A stretch of 64,000 nt of DNA from Trogon surrucura. Taxonomy: Eukaryota > Chordata > Aves > Trogoniformes > Trogonidae. The notes beneath the pieces are model-generated. The model had not been told where the DNA came from, did no database searches, and saw only the letters and a list, made by a program, of their open reading frames with translations. The DNA lies in contig CM036628.1 of the NCBI GenBank assembly GCA_020746105.1, positions 20,789,191 through 20,853,190 of the forward strand, written 5' to 3'. This document shows, piece after piece, positions 1 through 12,300 of this stretch (the first letter of the stretch is position 1; each line of letters opens with the position of its first letter). The translations under genes were made by a program, and so were the position numbers.

Positions 1-2600
1 GCCTCAAGCTGGACACTGCAGGAACAGGAGCTGTGATTAACCCTCGGGTCTTACGGCTGTTACTCACCTCTGCTGATTTCTTTCCATCCCTCAGCTGAAG
101 ATCCCCATAAGGACAACCCCTGTTATTATTATGTGTCATCCTGAGGGCATTGTGGTACTGCTGGACGTCCCCGGAAATAAAGAAGAGCAGAAACGTGAGG
201 GTTTTTCCTTTAACAGGAGCGTTTACTCGTATTTGTGTGTTGCGGTGTGACAGCGTGGGCAGCGCTCACCCCAAAGGTCAAAGCAACATCCCCCAAATCT
301 TTACAGGTGTTGACCAACAGCTGAGCCCTCAGGCATCGGCCTCATCCTGTGCGTTCTCATTTCACAGCTTTCTTTGTGAAGAGCACAAGTAAAAAGCAGG
401 TGGAAGTGCTGAGCCGGCCCGAGCTGCTGCAATCCGGGGCTGTAGGGAAGAAATATCCCAACGTGTTCTTGGCCACAGAGGCGTCCTTCCTTCCTCCAAA
501 ACACTTACCTCATTACTAACAGCTTGTTGCCCTTGCTCAGGTTATCCTCCTAAAATAAGTTACGCAGCACCCTTCAGTGAGTAAAGAAATAAAAGGAAGA
601 AGAAATAAAACAAACTGCACAAGCAATGCTTGAGGTTGAAAGAGTCGGTGAAAATCACTCGCCTTTCTCCACACTTGGTCGTCTGCAGAAGCGGGATGGG
701 CAGGGAACGATCGCATTCACACCAGCATCGCCCTTCTCAAACCCAAATTAAAAGTCAAGCAGTAACCCAGAGGAGGCTTCTCCCAGCAAACCTGGTTCTC
801 GCCATGTTTCATGCGGAAGGGTGGTTTTCCTCTGCGCACGGGCCATCCCCAGAGCCGCCTCTCCCCTGTCAGTTCCCAGACCAGAAAGTGGAAGAATTCT
901 TGCCGTGGAGAAGTCAGCTCTGGGGAGTCTCATCTCCGGAGAGACGGATAAACAAAAAGCCACAAGACATGGGGGACAAATGGCTAATGACAGGGAAGTC
1001 AAGGAGGTAGAGCTGTCACATTAACAGGGCTGGTGGGGCGGAGGGTAATGACAGCAGCCCGGAGAGCGCCAAGGGCGAAACTGGGGCCAAAGAAACGTGG
1101 GAGCAAGCGTCTGAAGGGCTGACGCCCTCGGTTCCAGGGGTGCTGGGTTGGTTCAGGGCTGGCTGCTCGAGCTAGCCCAGGCTGGGGGAAGAGGCTCCAT
1201 GCTCCCCTGACACCCTCTTGCCGCCTTTGCTGCCCAAATGGGGGGAGAGAGAGAAAATGCAACTGCTCGGAGGGATCCCCACCGTCCTCCCTCCCGCCGG
1301 CCTGACTCTTTGCACCCTTCGGCTAATTACAGGACCCAAACGGAGCCCACGGTCCCCCTCAGGGCCAGCTGATCCCTCTGGTCCTTCCCCAGCTCTTCCC
1401 AGTCAGGTGTGCGGTGTTGATGCAGGGAGGAAGGAGAGGACCCTGCATATTCAGCACTTGACCCTGGTTTTCCCAGGCAGAAATTCAAATGGGACCTCTC
1501 TAGGAGGGGATCACAACAGCTCCCCGGGGCATTCCTCACTATTGTGGCTCCTCTCCTCCGCCCCAGGCCATGTGTGTTTGTAGTTACCAAATGCAAATCA
1601 CATTTCCCACCCTCCTGGCTGAATCTCTCACTCCCCAAGATCTTTCCCCTGCTTGCTTTTTTTTTTTGTTTTGTTTCCCCCCTCACCAGCTCGTTTGGCA
1701 ACGCTCTGCAGAGTTCACAGCCTCTCCCGGTTTCACCTTCCTCTGATCTGGCGATGCACAGCGAGGGGACTACAGAGAAGGTATTTAAGCAATCCCCCTG
1801 ATTAAGTGCCTGCATCCCCTCGCTGGACACAGAAACTGCAGCCTAGCAGCTGAAGACTCCTTTTTTTTTATTTTTTTTTCTTTTTCTGAGGAATGCTGGT
1901 GACTAACCTCTAATTGCATTTTAAAATGAGAACCCGAGATAGCTTTTTGGCCTTCCGCAGCTGTGACGGAAGCCTCACAGCTGTGGCTTTACTGTCAGTC
2001 AGGGAAGGCTACATGTCAGCAGCCAGATGGAGTCAACAGCGCCTTAACAACTGGTAACGGTAGTTAACTCACTTGGTTAACGATGTTAACTACGCTTCAC
2101 CGCTGAGCATTTCAACTTCCAAACCACCTTTGACTTCTCACTTTCTTATTTCACTGCGAATACAGAAACCTGGAGCGTGTTAAGTGGAGGGGACAGTTTA
2201 CAACAAAAGCTCGTGAATTGATTCCGTGACCCAGCGGAGGCTATTTTAAGGAAAAATAAAAAAAAAAATAAATAGATGATTGAATGACTATGGAAATGAG
2301 TAATCGTACAGCTGGACTCGGGGCTGAACGTGGCCAACCCCATTCAATGCAAACCACAAACGAAGCGACGCGCACGCCAAGCTGCCGGGGTCTCTGGGTC
2401 GTGGTGGGAGCTGCGGGAAATTGCCCCGGGTAGCTGAGGCTGACGGATATCTGTGATTAAAAACAAACCTGGGCCAGCGAGCAGCAGAAAGAGTTAAACC
2501 GACCCGGCCTCTGTGGTGTTTGAGGGTGCAGACCCACTGCGTGGGCAGCTCAGGAGCTGGAGGAAGGCGGCTGTCCTAGGAACCGCATCACAGAGAGGGG
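1..2600. other. Region downstream of WNT11B, no gene recognised
   Basis: No open frame here resembles a protein I know, and no splice-flanked exon stands out on either strand. The sequence is mixed GC with short A-rich tracts near 580-610 and 2255-2275. A cluster of GTTAAC/TAACGG motifs lies at 2044-2090 (see findings). The stretch is most likely intergenic DNA beyond the WNT11B poly(A) site. Confidence 0.5.
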
Positions 2601-2612
2601 CAGCATCACACA

Positions 2613-2618
2613 TTTATT
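2613..2618 (-). terminator. WNT11B: Candidate WNT11B poly(A) signal
   Basis: On the minus strand this reads AATAAA, about 0.8 kb downstream of the WNT11B stop codon, and is followed on that strand by a GT-rich stretch (TGTGTGATGCTG). That arrangement fits cleavage and polyadenylation and would give a 3' UTR covering roughly 2595-3431. It is the first AATAAA I noticed downstream of the stop; no transcript evidence is available. Confidence 0.5.
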
Positions 2619-3431
2619 TAAAAAACGCACACCACAGTCCCACTTACATTAAAATTAAAGGTTCGTTCTTAGTTCCCAGGGGCTCCAGAGTTGTGTCCTC
2701 TCTCCAGGCCAGAGTGCCCGGTGTGAAAGGGATGGAAGGAGTGGCCTGAAGACCTGGGCTAAAAGGAGGGGCAGGAAGGACAAGCCATAAGAACACCACA
2801 CGTTGAGTGGGCTTCCACCTCCAGCACGAGCCCAGAGGGGCAGAAACCACAGCGCTGCCACGGCTGCCTCATTAACACAAGGCTGCAAGGTGCATTTTTG
2901 CCACATGGCTCTGCTTCCACAGCCTCCGATCCTTCATTTTGGATGCTGCAGAGGGCACTGGGCCAGCATTACCCCTGAGGAGGAAGGTTCAGTGGTGAAC
3001 TCAGGGCAGAAACCTTCCCCAGAGGAGCTGCCCGTGACCCCCTCACCGGCAGCCTTCTCCCAGCAGACAGCTCTCTGCCCCCCTTCCCATCCATCATTCC
3101 TGGCTTTGAGGCCATGTCAGAAACTTCCTGCAAAGAGACAATGGCAGCCCAGCATCCCCCATTCCCCCCTGGAGGAAAGGGCCTGCGCGTGGCGAGTGAC
3201 AAATGGTTTGTCCCCAGCTGGGGACAGAGGGCTGGGCGCTCCCCGACGGAGCAGAGGGCGGCCTCCGCTCGGAGGCTTCTCTCAGTCTGAGGTCTTCCGT
3301 GGTGATGCGAGAGTCCGGGCTTCCCACTCAGCCCTTTTTCTTGCCGTGGCTCGGAGCGTCATCCCTCGCCGTTCGCTCCCCGGCCGTGCCCCGGAGGGGG
3401 ACCCCAGCGCGAGAGTCCTCCCGCCGCAGCG

Positions 3432-3606
3432 TCATTTACAGACGTGTCTCTCCACCTTCCGCCGACACTTCTTGCACACCACGTAGCAGCACCAGTGGTA
3501 CTTGCAGCGGCAGCGCTCCGCCACCTCCTCCGTGTAGGTGTTGTAGCCGCGGCCACAGCACATCAGGTCACAGCCGTCGCTGCCCGAGGAAGTCTTGTTG
3601 CACGGC
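3432..3606 (-). CDS. WNT11B: WNT11B exon 5 (terminal coding exon)
   Basis: It encodes residues 293-350, from [22 protein letters not shown] to the end (twelve-cysteine region, Wnt C-terminal domain). The acceptor is ctcgacag|G, entering in phase 2 to complete an AGG codon begun in exon 4. The stop is TGA at 3434-3432. Confidence 0.95.
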
Positions 3607-6236
3607 CTGTCGAGAGGAGGATGCGCAAGTGGGAGCCCACGGCGGTGGGGGTGACCACGGCCACCCGCCCGGGCCTCTCCCAGAGCTGACATGCCCTTAG
3701 CAGCGAGGAGCACGTGGCTCTTTGCAACCAGGGGTTTGGTGTCACCTCATGTGACCATGACGGAGCGGCTGTGGCCGAGGTTGGGCACGCTCTCTCCTGT
3801 TATCGCGCCTCAGGCAGGAATTTCCCACAGAAGGGCAGATGGGCTGGGACTGGGAATCTGTGCTACTGCTAAATCTAACAGGGACTGCAAGCCATGGCCC
3901 CGAGGCAGCGCTGGCTCCTCATCCCTCTGAAAACTCACCCCTGCCCTGCCATGGCTCCAGAGAGGAGCCGGCTGGGAAGCACCGCAGAGCCCGAGGGCTG
4001 CATTACGGGCAGGCAGCACCCAAAGGCTTGCCGGGAGAGGTGGGGTTTCCCTTTCTGACCCCTCCCTGGATGGATCCCATCCTGGAGAGCAGAGCCGATG
4101 GGCTCTCCCTTGCTTTTCCACCCGCATAGCTTGGCAAGAATGCCATCTGCCTTCCTGACCTCCTTGGGATATTAACAGCAAAGATTTTGCAGTGATCCCT
4201 GGGGTGCTCCCATCCAGCTGGGAACTGCCCATCCACCCCAGCTCATGAAATTAGAGGCCAAGTTAGAGCCTATTTGCAGCAGTTTCTCACCTATCCTGTG
4301 TCCCCAGAGACCCCAGGTGGAGGTTTGAGGTGCAGTAGTCGGGAGAGTTGATGAGATACACCAGATCTGTGTCTCTCACCGGCCTGGCGTCCAGTTCTTT
4401 GGGCATCAGCTGCTTCCTGGGCCCCACGAGCCGGTGGGTCACCCTGATGGCTGCCAGGTACTTGGACTTGAGGTCCGAAGCAATTTCATCCAGGTCTGGC
4501 AGTCCCTTCCAACAGGTCTTCACCGAGCAGGAGCCTGAAACCCCGTGGCATTTACACTTGGTGTCCAGGGAGTCACTCAGCACCTGCAGAGGACGGGAAA
4601 ACAGATGAATTTGCTTCTGCTTTTGCCCCGTGCCCACCCTACTGCTTTGCAAGAGCCTCCACGGGAAGTTTCCAGAGCTGAAAGAGCTCAGCTGCTTGCT
4701 GCCACCTTTAAATGGATATAATGGGGCAAAGAAGGACTCTGTTTCGTTCCCCTTGTGATAAGAACCTAACCTCGGGGAGCTCTTTGCTGCAGCTCCAGCT
4801 GGAGCTGGTGGCTTCCCGAGCTGACGCGCGTGCACGACAGCCACGTCCTCATCTGGGGAACACGAAAGTGCAAAACCCCACGGCTGTGGGCAGCGCTGGG
4901 GAGCCCAGCGGGCCTCTGCTTCCCACGGGAGGGGTGGAAATAAATATTAAAAGCGTGAAGTGGCAGATCCCTTGTGCCGGGGATGTTTGGGAGGTGGAGA
5001 GCAGTGGGGGGGATGTCTCTGCAAACACACTGACTCTGCTTTAACCGTTTCGTTACCTCCTGACTTTAAGCACAGCATGCAACCTGGAGCCTGCCACCTC
5101 GCATTTAAAGCGCCTCTGCCCCCCCAAGCTGAGGCGAGGGTGGGCTCCGTACCCACCTGCCTGCCCGCCGCGTTGTTGTGCAGATTCATCGCCTTGAGCG
5201 CTTGCGTCGCCACCGGCTTGCTGGATTTTAAGGGGCTGTCAGCGAAAGCGGCACCGAGCTGGAGGCCGTAGCCCAGGTTGTCCCCGCAGCCGCCCCACCT
5301 GAACTCCGGGCCGGGGACCTCGGAGGGGACGGAGCCGCAGGAGCAGAGGGGCAGCTCCCCCGAGGCGCAGGCTCGGGCGATGGAGCGCGCAGCGGCGGCG
5401 GCGGCCAGGGCGTGCACGAAGGCGGATTCGCGGGTTCCTGGGAAGAAGAGGGGGAGATGTCCTTCCTCCCTGCCCAGCCAAACACTCCTCTCAAAGACCT
5501 CACCGGGCAAATATGTCTGGTTTTCTTTTTCTTTTTTCTTGCAACATAATAAACCCAAGGACCACCATTTTTCTCGCACTGTGTTTTTAACCCGTGCCAC
5601 CCATTATATTACACTGCCAGCATACACCCTGTGTCCCCATCTCTCCTCCTTTTTTTTTTTTTATTTTGGAGCTTCTAGCAGCTGCTTTTGTTTGAATTGC
5701 AAGTTACCGCCTGCCATCTCCTGCAGGTCTGAGCTGCACAGGATTAATGCTGGCAAGCTTTCCCTAAAATGTGTATTTAAGGCAAAACTAGCATTAAAGT
5801 GCTGCTCCGTGGGGCAGAAAGGAGCACGGGCACTGTGGGATGAAGCATCTTTTACCTTTCAGCAGGTCAGGGCCCAAGCTGGGGGCTCGCTGGACGGAGG
5901 AGCAGTTCCACCTCATGTCTGCAAAGGTTTTCTGGCAGATGCTCTTGGTCTGACGGGCGGCCCGGACGATGCTCGCCATGACCTCCAAGTTCCTCCGGCA
6001 CATCTGGAACTGGTCCGGCACGAGCCCAGCGAGCAGGCGGCAGTGGTGGCTTTCATTCCAGGCCACCCCGCTGCCGGTGTCCGCCAGCCCGCTGCAGGGA
6101 GAGGATGGGTGTCAGGGGAGGCACCAGGGAGGGGGTGCATCCCCCCCAAACCCCGGGCCGTTACTCACAGCCACTGGATGGCCACGGAGAGCCCAAGGTG
6201 GCAGAGCAGGACGGCAGCGGCGATGGGGCAGCCCAT
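3432..6236 (-). CDS. WNT11B: WNT11B, secreted Wnt ligand (complete, 5 exons)
   Basis: Exons in transcript order are 6236-6169, 6091-5856, 5437-5157, 4583-4291 and 3606-3432. All junctions are GT-AG with matching phases (2,1,0,2). The product is 350 residues, close to the usual 354 of WNT11. A signal peptide (about 1-19, cleavage after SVA) precedes IQWLGL. The mature part has all 24 Wnt cysteines, the acylated hairpin CHGVSGSC with Ser211 as the expected palmitoleoylated residue, and a C-terminal cysteine-rich domain ending HVCK. N-glycosylation sequons are at N35, N85 and N296. The text [24 protein letters not shown] and the SPDYC and NLHNN segments match frog Wnt11b far better than WNT11, so I call the B paralogue. 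Family role: non-canonical (planar polarity, convergent extension) and maternal Wnt signalling through Frizzled. An alanine run (about residues 113-118) is unusual. Confidence 0.95.
4291..4583 (-). CDS. WNT11B: WNT11B exon 4
   Basis: It encodes residues 196-292, including [17 protein letters not shown], the lipid-acceptor hairpin, and the linker to the C-terminal domain. The acceptor is ctctgcag|GTG (phase 0) and the donor GATAG|GTGAGA leaves phase 2. Confidence 0.95.
5157..5437 (-). CDS. WNT11B: WNT11B exon 3
   Basis: It encodes residues 102-195, beginning [11 protein letters not shown], a near-invariant Wnt block, then the [12 protein letters not shown] segment, ending NNAAGRQ. The acceptor is ttcccag|GA and the donor CAG|GTGGGT. 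The ALAAAAAAR stretch replaces the less alanine-rich helix of other WNT11 proteins. Confidence 0.95.
5856..6091 (-). CDS. WNT11B: WNT11B exon 2
   Basis: It encodes residues 23-101 with the first four mature cysteines and the Wnt signature DMRWNCSS. The acceptor is ccctgcag|C (completing CTC) and the donor AAAG|GTAAAA leaves phase 1. The intron to exon 1 is only 77 bp. Confidence 0.95.
6169..6236 (-). CDS. WNT11B: WNT11B exon 1, signal peptide
   Basis: It encodes residues 1-22 ([19 protein letters not shown] then IQW), a hydrophobic signal peptide. The donor is CT|GTGAGT. ATG at 6236-6234 has a good context (GCC ATG G). A second in-frame ATG lies 12 codons upstream at 6272-6270, within a few bases of the expected cap site, so I prefer the downstream start. 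Confidence 0.88.
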
Positions 6237-6301
6237 GGCTGGGACTGGGACCAGTACAGGGTCTGGGAACATGACTGGGACTGCTCGGCTCGGCTGCCCC
6301 C

Positions 6302-6309
6302 CTTTTATA
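6302..6309 (-). promoter_or_regulatory. WNT11B: WNT11B TATA box
   Basis: On the minus strand this reads TATAAAAG, preceded by a C and followed by GGGG. It is about 65-70 bp upstream of the chosen ATG. Standard spacing puts transcription start near 6279 and gives a leader of about 43 nt. The surrounding DNA is GC-rich. Confidence 0.75.
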
Positions 6310-9300
6310 GCCTCGGGCAGCAGGGTCCTGCCCCCCGGGGAGGGGAACAAAGGCGGTTTCGGTGTCATTCACAGCGAGTTAGGGCCGGCCAGGGGGGAGC
6401 AGAGGGGGTGTACGGCTGTTATTTAGCAGCCGCCATCCCCAAAACAGCACTGGGGGAGTGATGAGGGGACAGTGAGCAGCTCCGTGCAGCGGGGAGCTGG
6501 AAGGCATCGAGGCTGCAACAGCAGAAAGGGAGGACATTAAGAAAGGACAGGAGGGGTTGGCACGGGCCAGTATAATTTTTTGCCCTTTTTTCTTATTTTC
6601 TTTGCAAGAAGCTGTAAAAAATACATTTTCCTTGACCCAGAAAGAATGAAAGTCTCAGCTGTCTGCCGCCTCTGCCTTCGGAGCCCCACGAGGACAGCTG
6701 GGATTCCGCAACAACCAAGACTCCTGCTGTCCGTGTGCCTGTCAGGGGTGCGCACGCTGGTCTCGCCAGCCTGGAGAGGACCCAGCCCAAGGCTGTGCTG
6801 GCACCGAATCCAACGGAACGTGGAGAAATCCTGTCCCTAAACACCGACGTGGCAGGGCTCTCGGCACACAGCCTGCCAGCGCGTTTCAAAGCCATCAGGT
6901 TAAACTGGGCCCAGTGCTTTGCAAGGACCAGATCCCAGCTGGCAGAAATGATGCAGCAACGCAAACGGGCAAGGCCTGGCTCGGTGTGACCTTTCTGTGG
7001 CTTGCACGTGCTCGTCACGTCCCTTCCCCAAGTAGAAAACCAAAAGTGCAACCTTGCCACTGTGAAAACCTTCAGGAACCAGGTAGGCTGATGCTTTCCT
7101 GCCGTGGGAAGTGATATTTGAGGCACAAGCCCAGCTGACACCAGGTTTTTTTTTTGGAAACGGCCACAAGGTTGAAGACCTCTGCTCTGGGCTTCCACTT
7201 TCTCCCTTGCTGTGCAACTTCCCTGCTCACTGGAAGGTGCTTCCCCTTTACAGGGCATCACGGGGGTTGGTTTGTATCCCCTCCCCGCCCCATGACCTCC
7301 CTTTGACTTGATGTCATGTGCATCAAAAACTAGGACACACAGCTTGAATGGGTGACCTTCCCCAGCGAAAACTCCCTTGGGTTGAAAAGGCCAAGGTGCA
7401 TTGTGCTGGAGCGATGGCCCGTGAGGAAGGGTCCTGCTAGGAAAGTGTCGAGGTCACTCCCAAATCCCAAGCAGATTTACAAGGGGCTTAATTAAAAGGC
7501 AGAGAGAAAAAGAAAGAGACACTTTGTTCAGTGTCCCTGGCTCTGGTCCCGTTAACCTCCCTCTTCCCCATGCCTGTGGACTGGCACCAAAGGGCTCCAG
7601 AGCTGCAGCAAACTCTTTGAAAATTGTCCCCGAGTATTTGAGGGCGAGAAATGCTTTCCCGGTGGCAGCGAGCAGAGTCCATGCCAGAGAGGACAAGGGA
7701 TAACTCAAGTCCCTAAACATCAAACTCCACGTTTTGGTTTCTGCCTCTAAAAGGACCGAGCTGAACAAATTAACAACCACCTGCCTATTTTTTATGGGAT
7801 ACAATGAAACAAGAAGGTAGGGGCAGGCACATCCTCTCCTGTAGACAAGAAAGAATGAAAGAATAAAGAATGAAAGAAAGGAAGCGAGCTGCTGTTTGTT
7901 TTGCTCCGGTGGTACCTGAGGTCCAGCACTGCCGTCCCACGTAGGATCAAACTCCGTGGCTCCGATCCCGGGCGGCACACAGCAGAGAGGAACACGATCT
8001 CTGAACCCAGCCTGCTCCTCCCCAGGGCTCTGCAATGAGACGGACCCTGCTCAGCCCCTGGAGGGATGGATTTTGCTCCCACACATCACAGGACCCCGAG
8101 GGTGGGGGTCAGGCTGGTGTCACTGCGGCAGTGCGGTTCAGCTTTCGCTTTTCCTGAGTCGGCTCTGTCCTGCGGGTACTCGCTGCCAGCTGGGAGGCCC
8201 TGACATTTCTTTGATATCTCACCTGTCCAAGAAGGATTTGCAGATCCCTCTCTTACCATGTAGGGTGTCCATGCTTCTCCCTTGTGCTCCTTTCCCTCTA
8301 ACCCCTGAGGCTATGAAATCATATTACCCATAAGTTCCCTTTTCAGCCTTGGGCTCTGAGGGGGACATCGCGGGGAAATCTGAACAGCTTCTGGAGGGAT
8401 CAGGAATTTTCTGACCAGGAAAAGCTGCATTTGGCACCATCAGGAGATGCCTGGGTGCTTTTTTGGGGGCATCACATGCTTGGCAGGCAGAGGGAGGGCA
8501 GTGGCTCATCCACCGAGCATGTGCAAGGCAGAAAAAGGGACCATGGGCACAACCAGACCCTGGGACACAGGGTTTCAGACAAGAGGTGGACATGAGGGAT
8601 GGCTGACCACCCGGGTGGGACACAGAGCATTGTCCTGCCATTGGCCAAGCTGTTCGGCCCAACAGAGGTTCTGAGCTTCCAAACCAACACGGATCCATCC
8701 TGGCACAACAGGCTGACCCCTTCTCTGCTCTGCAGCATCAGTCCCCGAAAGGGAGAGGGGATATTGCCACCTTCTGGCCAGTGGTTTTGCTTTTAAAGGC
8801 CACCATCTCCCTTTTGGGCCCCTGGAGAACCTGCTTTCACCACCACGTTGGCGCTGGGAGGTCTCACCTTGCAGCAAGGAATTGCTCCCCCCCATTAACC
8901 ATACTGCTTTCAGGCAAACTCCTCAAGGTGTGGATGGTGTCTTCTTCTGGGACCTGGAGGATCTCAAATGGGACGCCATAGCCATGGGGGGGATGGCAGC
9001 TGGGTTCCCAGGGGTTTCAGGAGAAGCCACGAGCAACAGGCGGGAAATCTGCCAGAGAGCAGAAATGCAGAGGACACTCTGGTGGATGGAGGCATCTCAT
9101 AGCTTCAGAGGTGCTGGGGCAGAGGGGCTCAGCACTAGCCTGTCCCCTTCCTTGGGATGTGTGGAGCCGGGCAGGGGCACAAGAAGCCAGCGCCAGGAAC
9201 AGCAATTTCTGCCACCAGCCTCCTGCCACCTCCTACGAAAGGCGATTTGTACCAAACCCTCTTTGCAGGAAAGTTTTGCAACGGCTGAGCGGTGGTGGTG

Positions 9301-12300
9301 GTGGAGATAAATAAATGAAAGGCTTCCTTTTAAAGCAAAAGTGATCCTTCACTCGATGTCAGTTCCTCTTCTTAGCTCAACCCTCGAAACAACTGTAGGG
9401 CAAGTGCTAAAAATACCCCCTTTCCCTTCCGCGTCAGGCTCTCTCTGGGGGAAGGAGGGCAGGAGGGGATTCCCAGCTCCAAGAAAGGCTTCCCTTCCCC
9501 AGCCGGCCCGCACTGAGAGCCACCGCGGGGCCAAGGGCTGCTGGGGCAACTCAGAGGAGGGCAAGGAGATGACCTGATGCTGGGTCAGGGCTTGCCTGCA
9601 CACGGAGCTCTGCTGGCATTCAGCTAATTAGCAGAGAAACATTGTTGTCCTGAATGGCCAAGGGTTTGTGTCCCCCCACCTCCAGGACTTGGGCAGGGGC
9701 CAAAGTGAACACCCGTGAGGAGCCTGTGACCTGTATGAGCACCCAGGGACATCCCACCCCCAGCTTGCAACAGCTCGTGGCTTCCAGCATCAGGAGAGGC
9801 AGGTCTGTAGCAGGGGATCCCCTGCCACCAAAGTGCCCCTCAAGCCCTCGGTGACCTCAGCACGCCCCCACCCCATGCTCACCTACCGACCGACCGCATG
9901 AGGAGCCACATCCTTTTGCCTGGGCGAGGCTGTGACATCGCCGGGCCGTGGTGATGCGGGTGGCGGTGGCACACTGTCATGTGGTGCTGCTATCTCAGCC
10001 GGGAGGAGAGGTCATGCTCCCCGGCCAGCTCCCACCACGTCCTGGAGGTCATGGATGAGATCCCTGGTGCAGGCGGGTGCCTGGGAGCGCCCTGTCCCCT
10101 CCGGAGCTGGGGATGCTGGCGAGAGTCACCCTGGGTGCTGCACCCATCCTGCTGCAGAGGGCTGCTCGCCTTCAGTGGAACCGTCCTCCTTCCTCTTTCT
10201 AATGTAGTGGTGGAGGCAGTGACCTCATCACCGCGAGGATTTGCTCCTGGCAGCCCATCTCCTCCAGAGCCGCTTGCGCACGATGCTGCCTTCTGGCCTC
10301 ACCCAGTCCCAGGGTCTTCCAAGTGTCCTAAAGCTGGGACCATGGCTCTACACGTGCTCGTGCATTCACGCCGTAAGGAGACGGAGCACCTGGGGACACC
10401 TCATGTGCTGCTGCAGCGTCGCTGTGGCAGCGTCCCTTCGCTGTGGCAGTGTCCCGTTGTGGGCAGCACGCCGTGTCCCCAGTGCCCCGGCACAGCTGGA
10501 TTGAGGGGATCCAGCTGCAGAACATGTGTCAGCAGCTGCATCCCCTCCCCAGCAGCCCCGGGCGGAGCGATGCTGCGGAAGGATTTTGCAAGATGCTGGG
10601 AGCCGCGTTCCCCATCCGGCAGCTGCCAGGTCTGGGTGGTGGGAGCCGGTGGCAGGTCCCAGCCCAGCCAGAGCTCCCCCAGAGAGGAAGAAAGTGTCAT
10701 GAATAACACGCCCGACCTCGCTGCCGAGGCTAAAAGTAGCTGCCAGGGGAGTTTTGTTGAATCACGCAGAAGAGGCTGTGGCAGCGAGCGATAATGGAAA
10801 GCAGCGACGGCACGGCCCTACGGACGGGAGGGACGCGCGGGCTCACGTCCCCGAGGTGACACATGGGGACCAGCCAGTGCCAGCAGCCTCCTGGCCCACC
10901 CCAAAACCACAGAGAGCAAACGCCACATTTGTGAGGAGCACGTAAAAGCCACCCGGCCAGGGCTGTGGCAAGAGGAGGGTGGTTCAGGAGATCAACCACA
11001 TGTAGAAATGGCACATTGCAGCATTATTAGCCAAAAAAAAGAAAAGAAATGACACCGTCAGCAGCTGTCCTGGTGCTGTCTGTGCATGGAAATGTGACTT
11101 ACCCCAGTGATACCTGCCAGGCAGTGACCAGGACATTTTTCAGCTCTTGAGGCAGATGAAGCTCTGGCTCTCATCTCCGTGGAGAGGAAAAAAAAGAATA
11201 ATAGAAAAGAAGTCCTCTAATTCAAGTTAGCTGCAGACAAGGTAATTTCCGCATGAGTTAGCAGAACAGCCAGTTGGAAATTTTTGATAAAAATCTATTT
11301 TTTTTCTTTGAAAATGCAGATTCAGAGAAATGTGAAAGCTTTCCACTGGAAAGAATGAGTTTTGCTGGATTTCTCAACTGGTTCTCTAGAAAATTTGTAA
11401 ACGGCCACAACATTCTAACCGCCCCTGCTATTTTTTTTTTCCAGACCAAAATTTACACTCCTGCTGCCTTACAGCTCACCAGGAGAGCACAACATTTCTG
11501 GCACCGCTGCTTTATACGGTCGAAGCACGCGGACATCGATAAAGCTAACGACCCGACGCGCCATTTCCCTGGCTCAGCTTCTCTCTTCTCAACCCTCCTT
11601 CATCCTCAGGGGTTCTCCAAGATTTCTTGTCTCTTTTTAAAGCTTCCCCTGCTCCTCCCTTGGGCTCCAGTATCCCTCTTCCACCCCACTCCCCCTAAGC
11701 TTTGTTTTGGGACCCTGTCCTGCAAGGTAAAACCAGCACCAGCATTTTTCTCTTATTTTTAGGACGTGATGCTAAAATCACAGGATAAACTTTCCCCCGT
11801 GATGCCCCAGGCACCGGCACAGCCAGTGATGAGATGCAGAGCACCGGATCAAAGGGAAACTGAGGCAGAGGGATGGAGACTTGTGGCCATCAAAGGTACT
11901 GGGGAGGTCCCTCAGGAACTGGGTGCCCACCAAAGGCCAGGAAGTTGCAGCCCTGGTGGCAGCGAGGGGAAGGCATGGCTTACAGCAAAAAATGCCCTTT
12001 GCTTCACAGTAAAAACCACAATAAACTTGAAAAAGACATAATTAAGTAATTGGGATTTTAAGTGATTTCCAAGCCCTTCTGCTCTCCCAGCCTGTAACCC
12101 AACAGGTGTGGGAACAAATAGGTGGCCGGGGCCAGTCCGGGACTCTCAAGGTGGAACCGAAAGAGATGTGATAAAAGGTTTAATTGCAGCCTTAGCCTGG
12201 GCCCAGTCCTTCAGGTACTCATCAGACACCCGGCTGCTGGTGCTGGGGCTGAAGCGCCCTGGGAAGAAGGACACAGCGCAGCCAGGACAGACAGACAGAC

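Noticed and set aside
3432-6236. Calling the Wnt gene WNT11 rather than WNT11B
   Set aside because: The IQWLGL start, the NESHHCRLL and SPDYC segments and the NLHNN motif fit the WNT11B group; WNT11 has different residues at these places.
5278-6426. 382-codon plus-strand open frame across WNT11B exons 1 to 3
   Set aside because: It is the antisense shadow of the GC-rich WNT11B exons and introns and has no family signature.
6593-7261. 222-codon minus-strand frame upstream of WNT11B
   Set aside because: No domain or splice signals, low-complexity composition, and it lies upstream of a TATA box for WNT11B.
9979-10794. 271-codon plus-strand open frame between WNT11B and the LRRC32-like gene
   Set aside because: Its composition is rich in Ser, Pro, Gly and Cys, as expected by chance in GC-rich DNA; no domain, splice site or promoter supports it.
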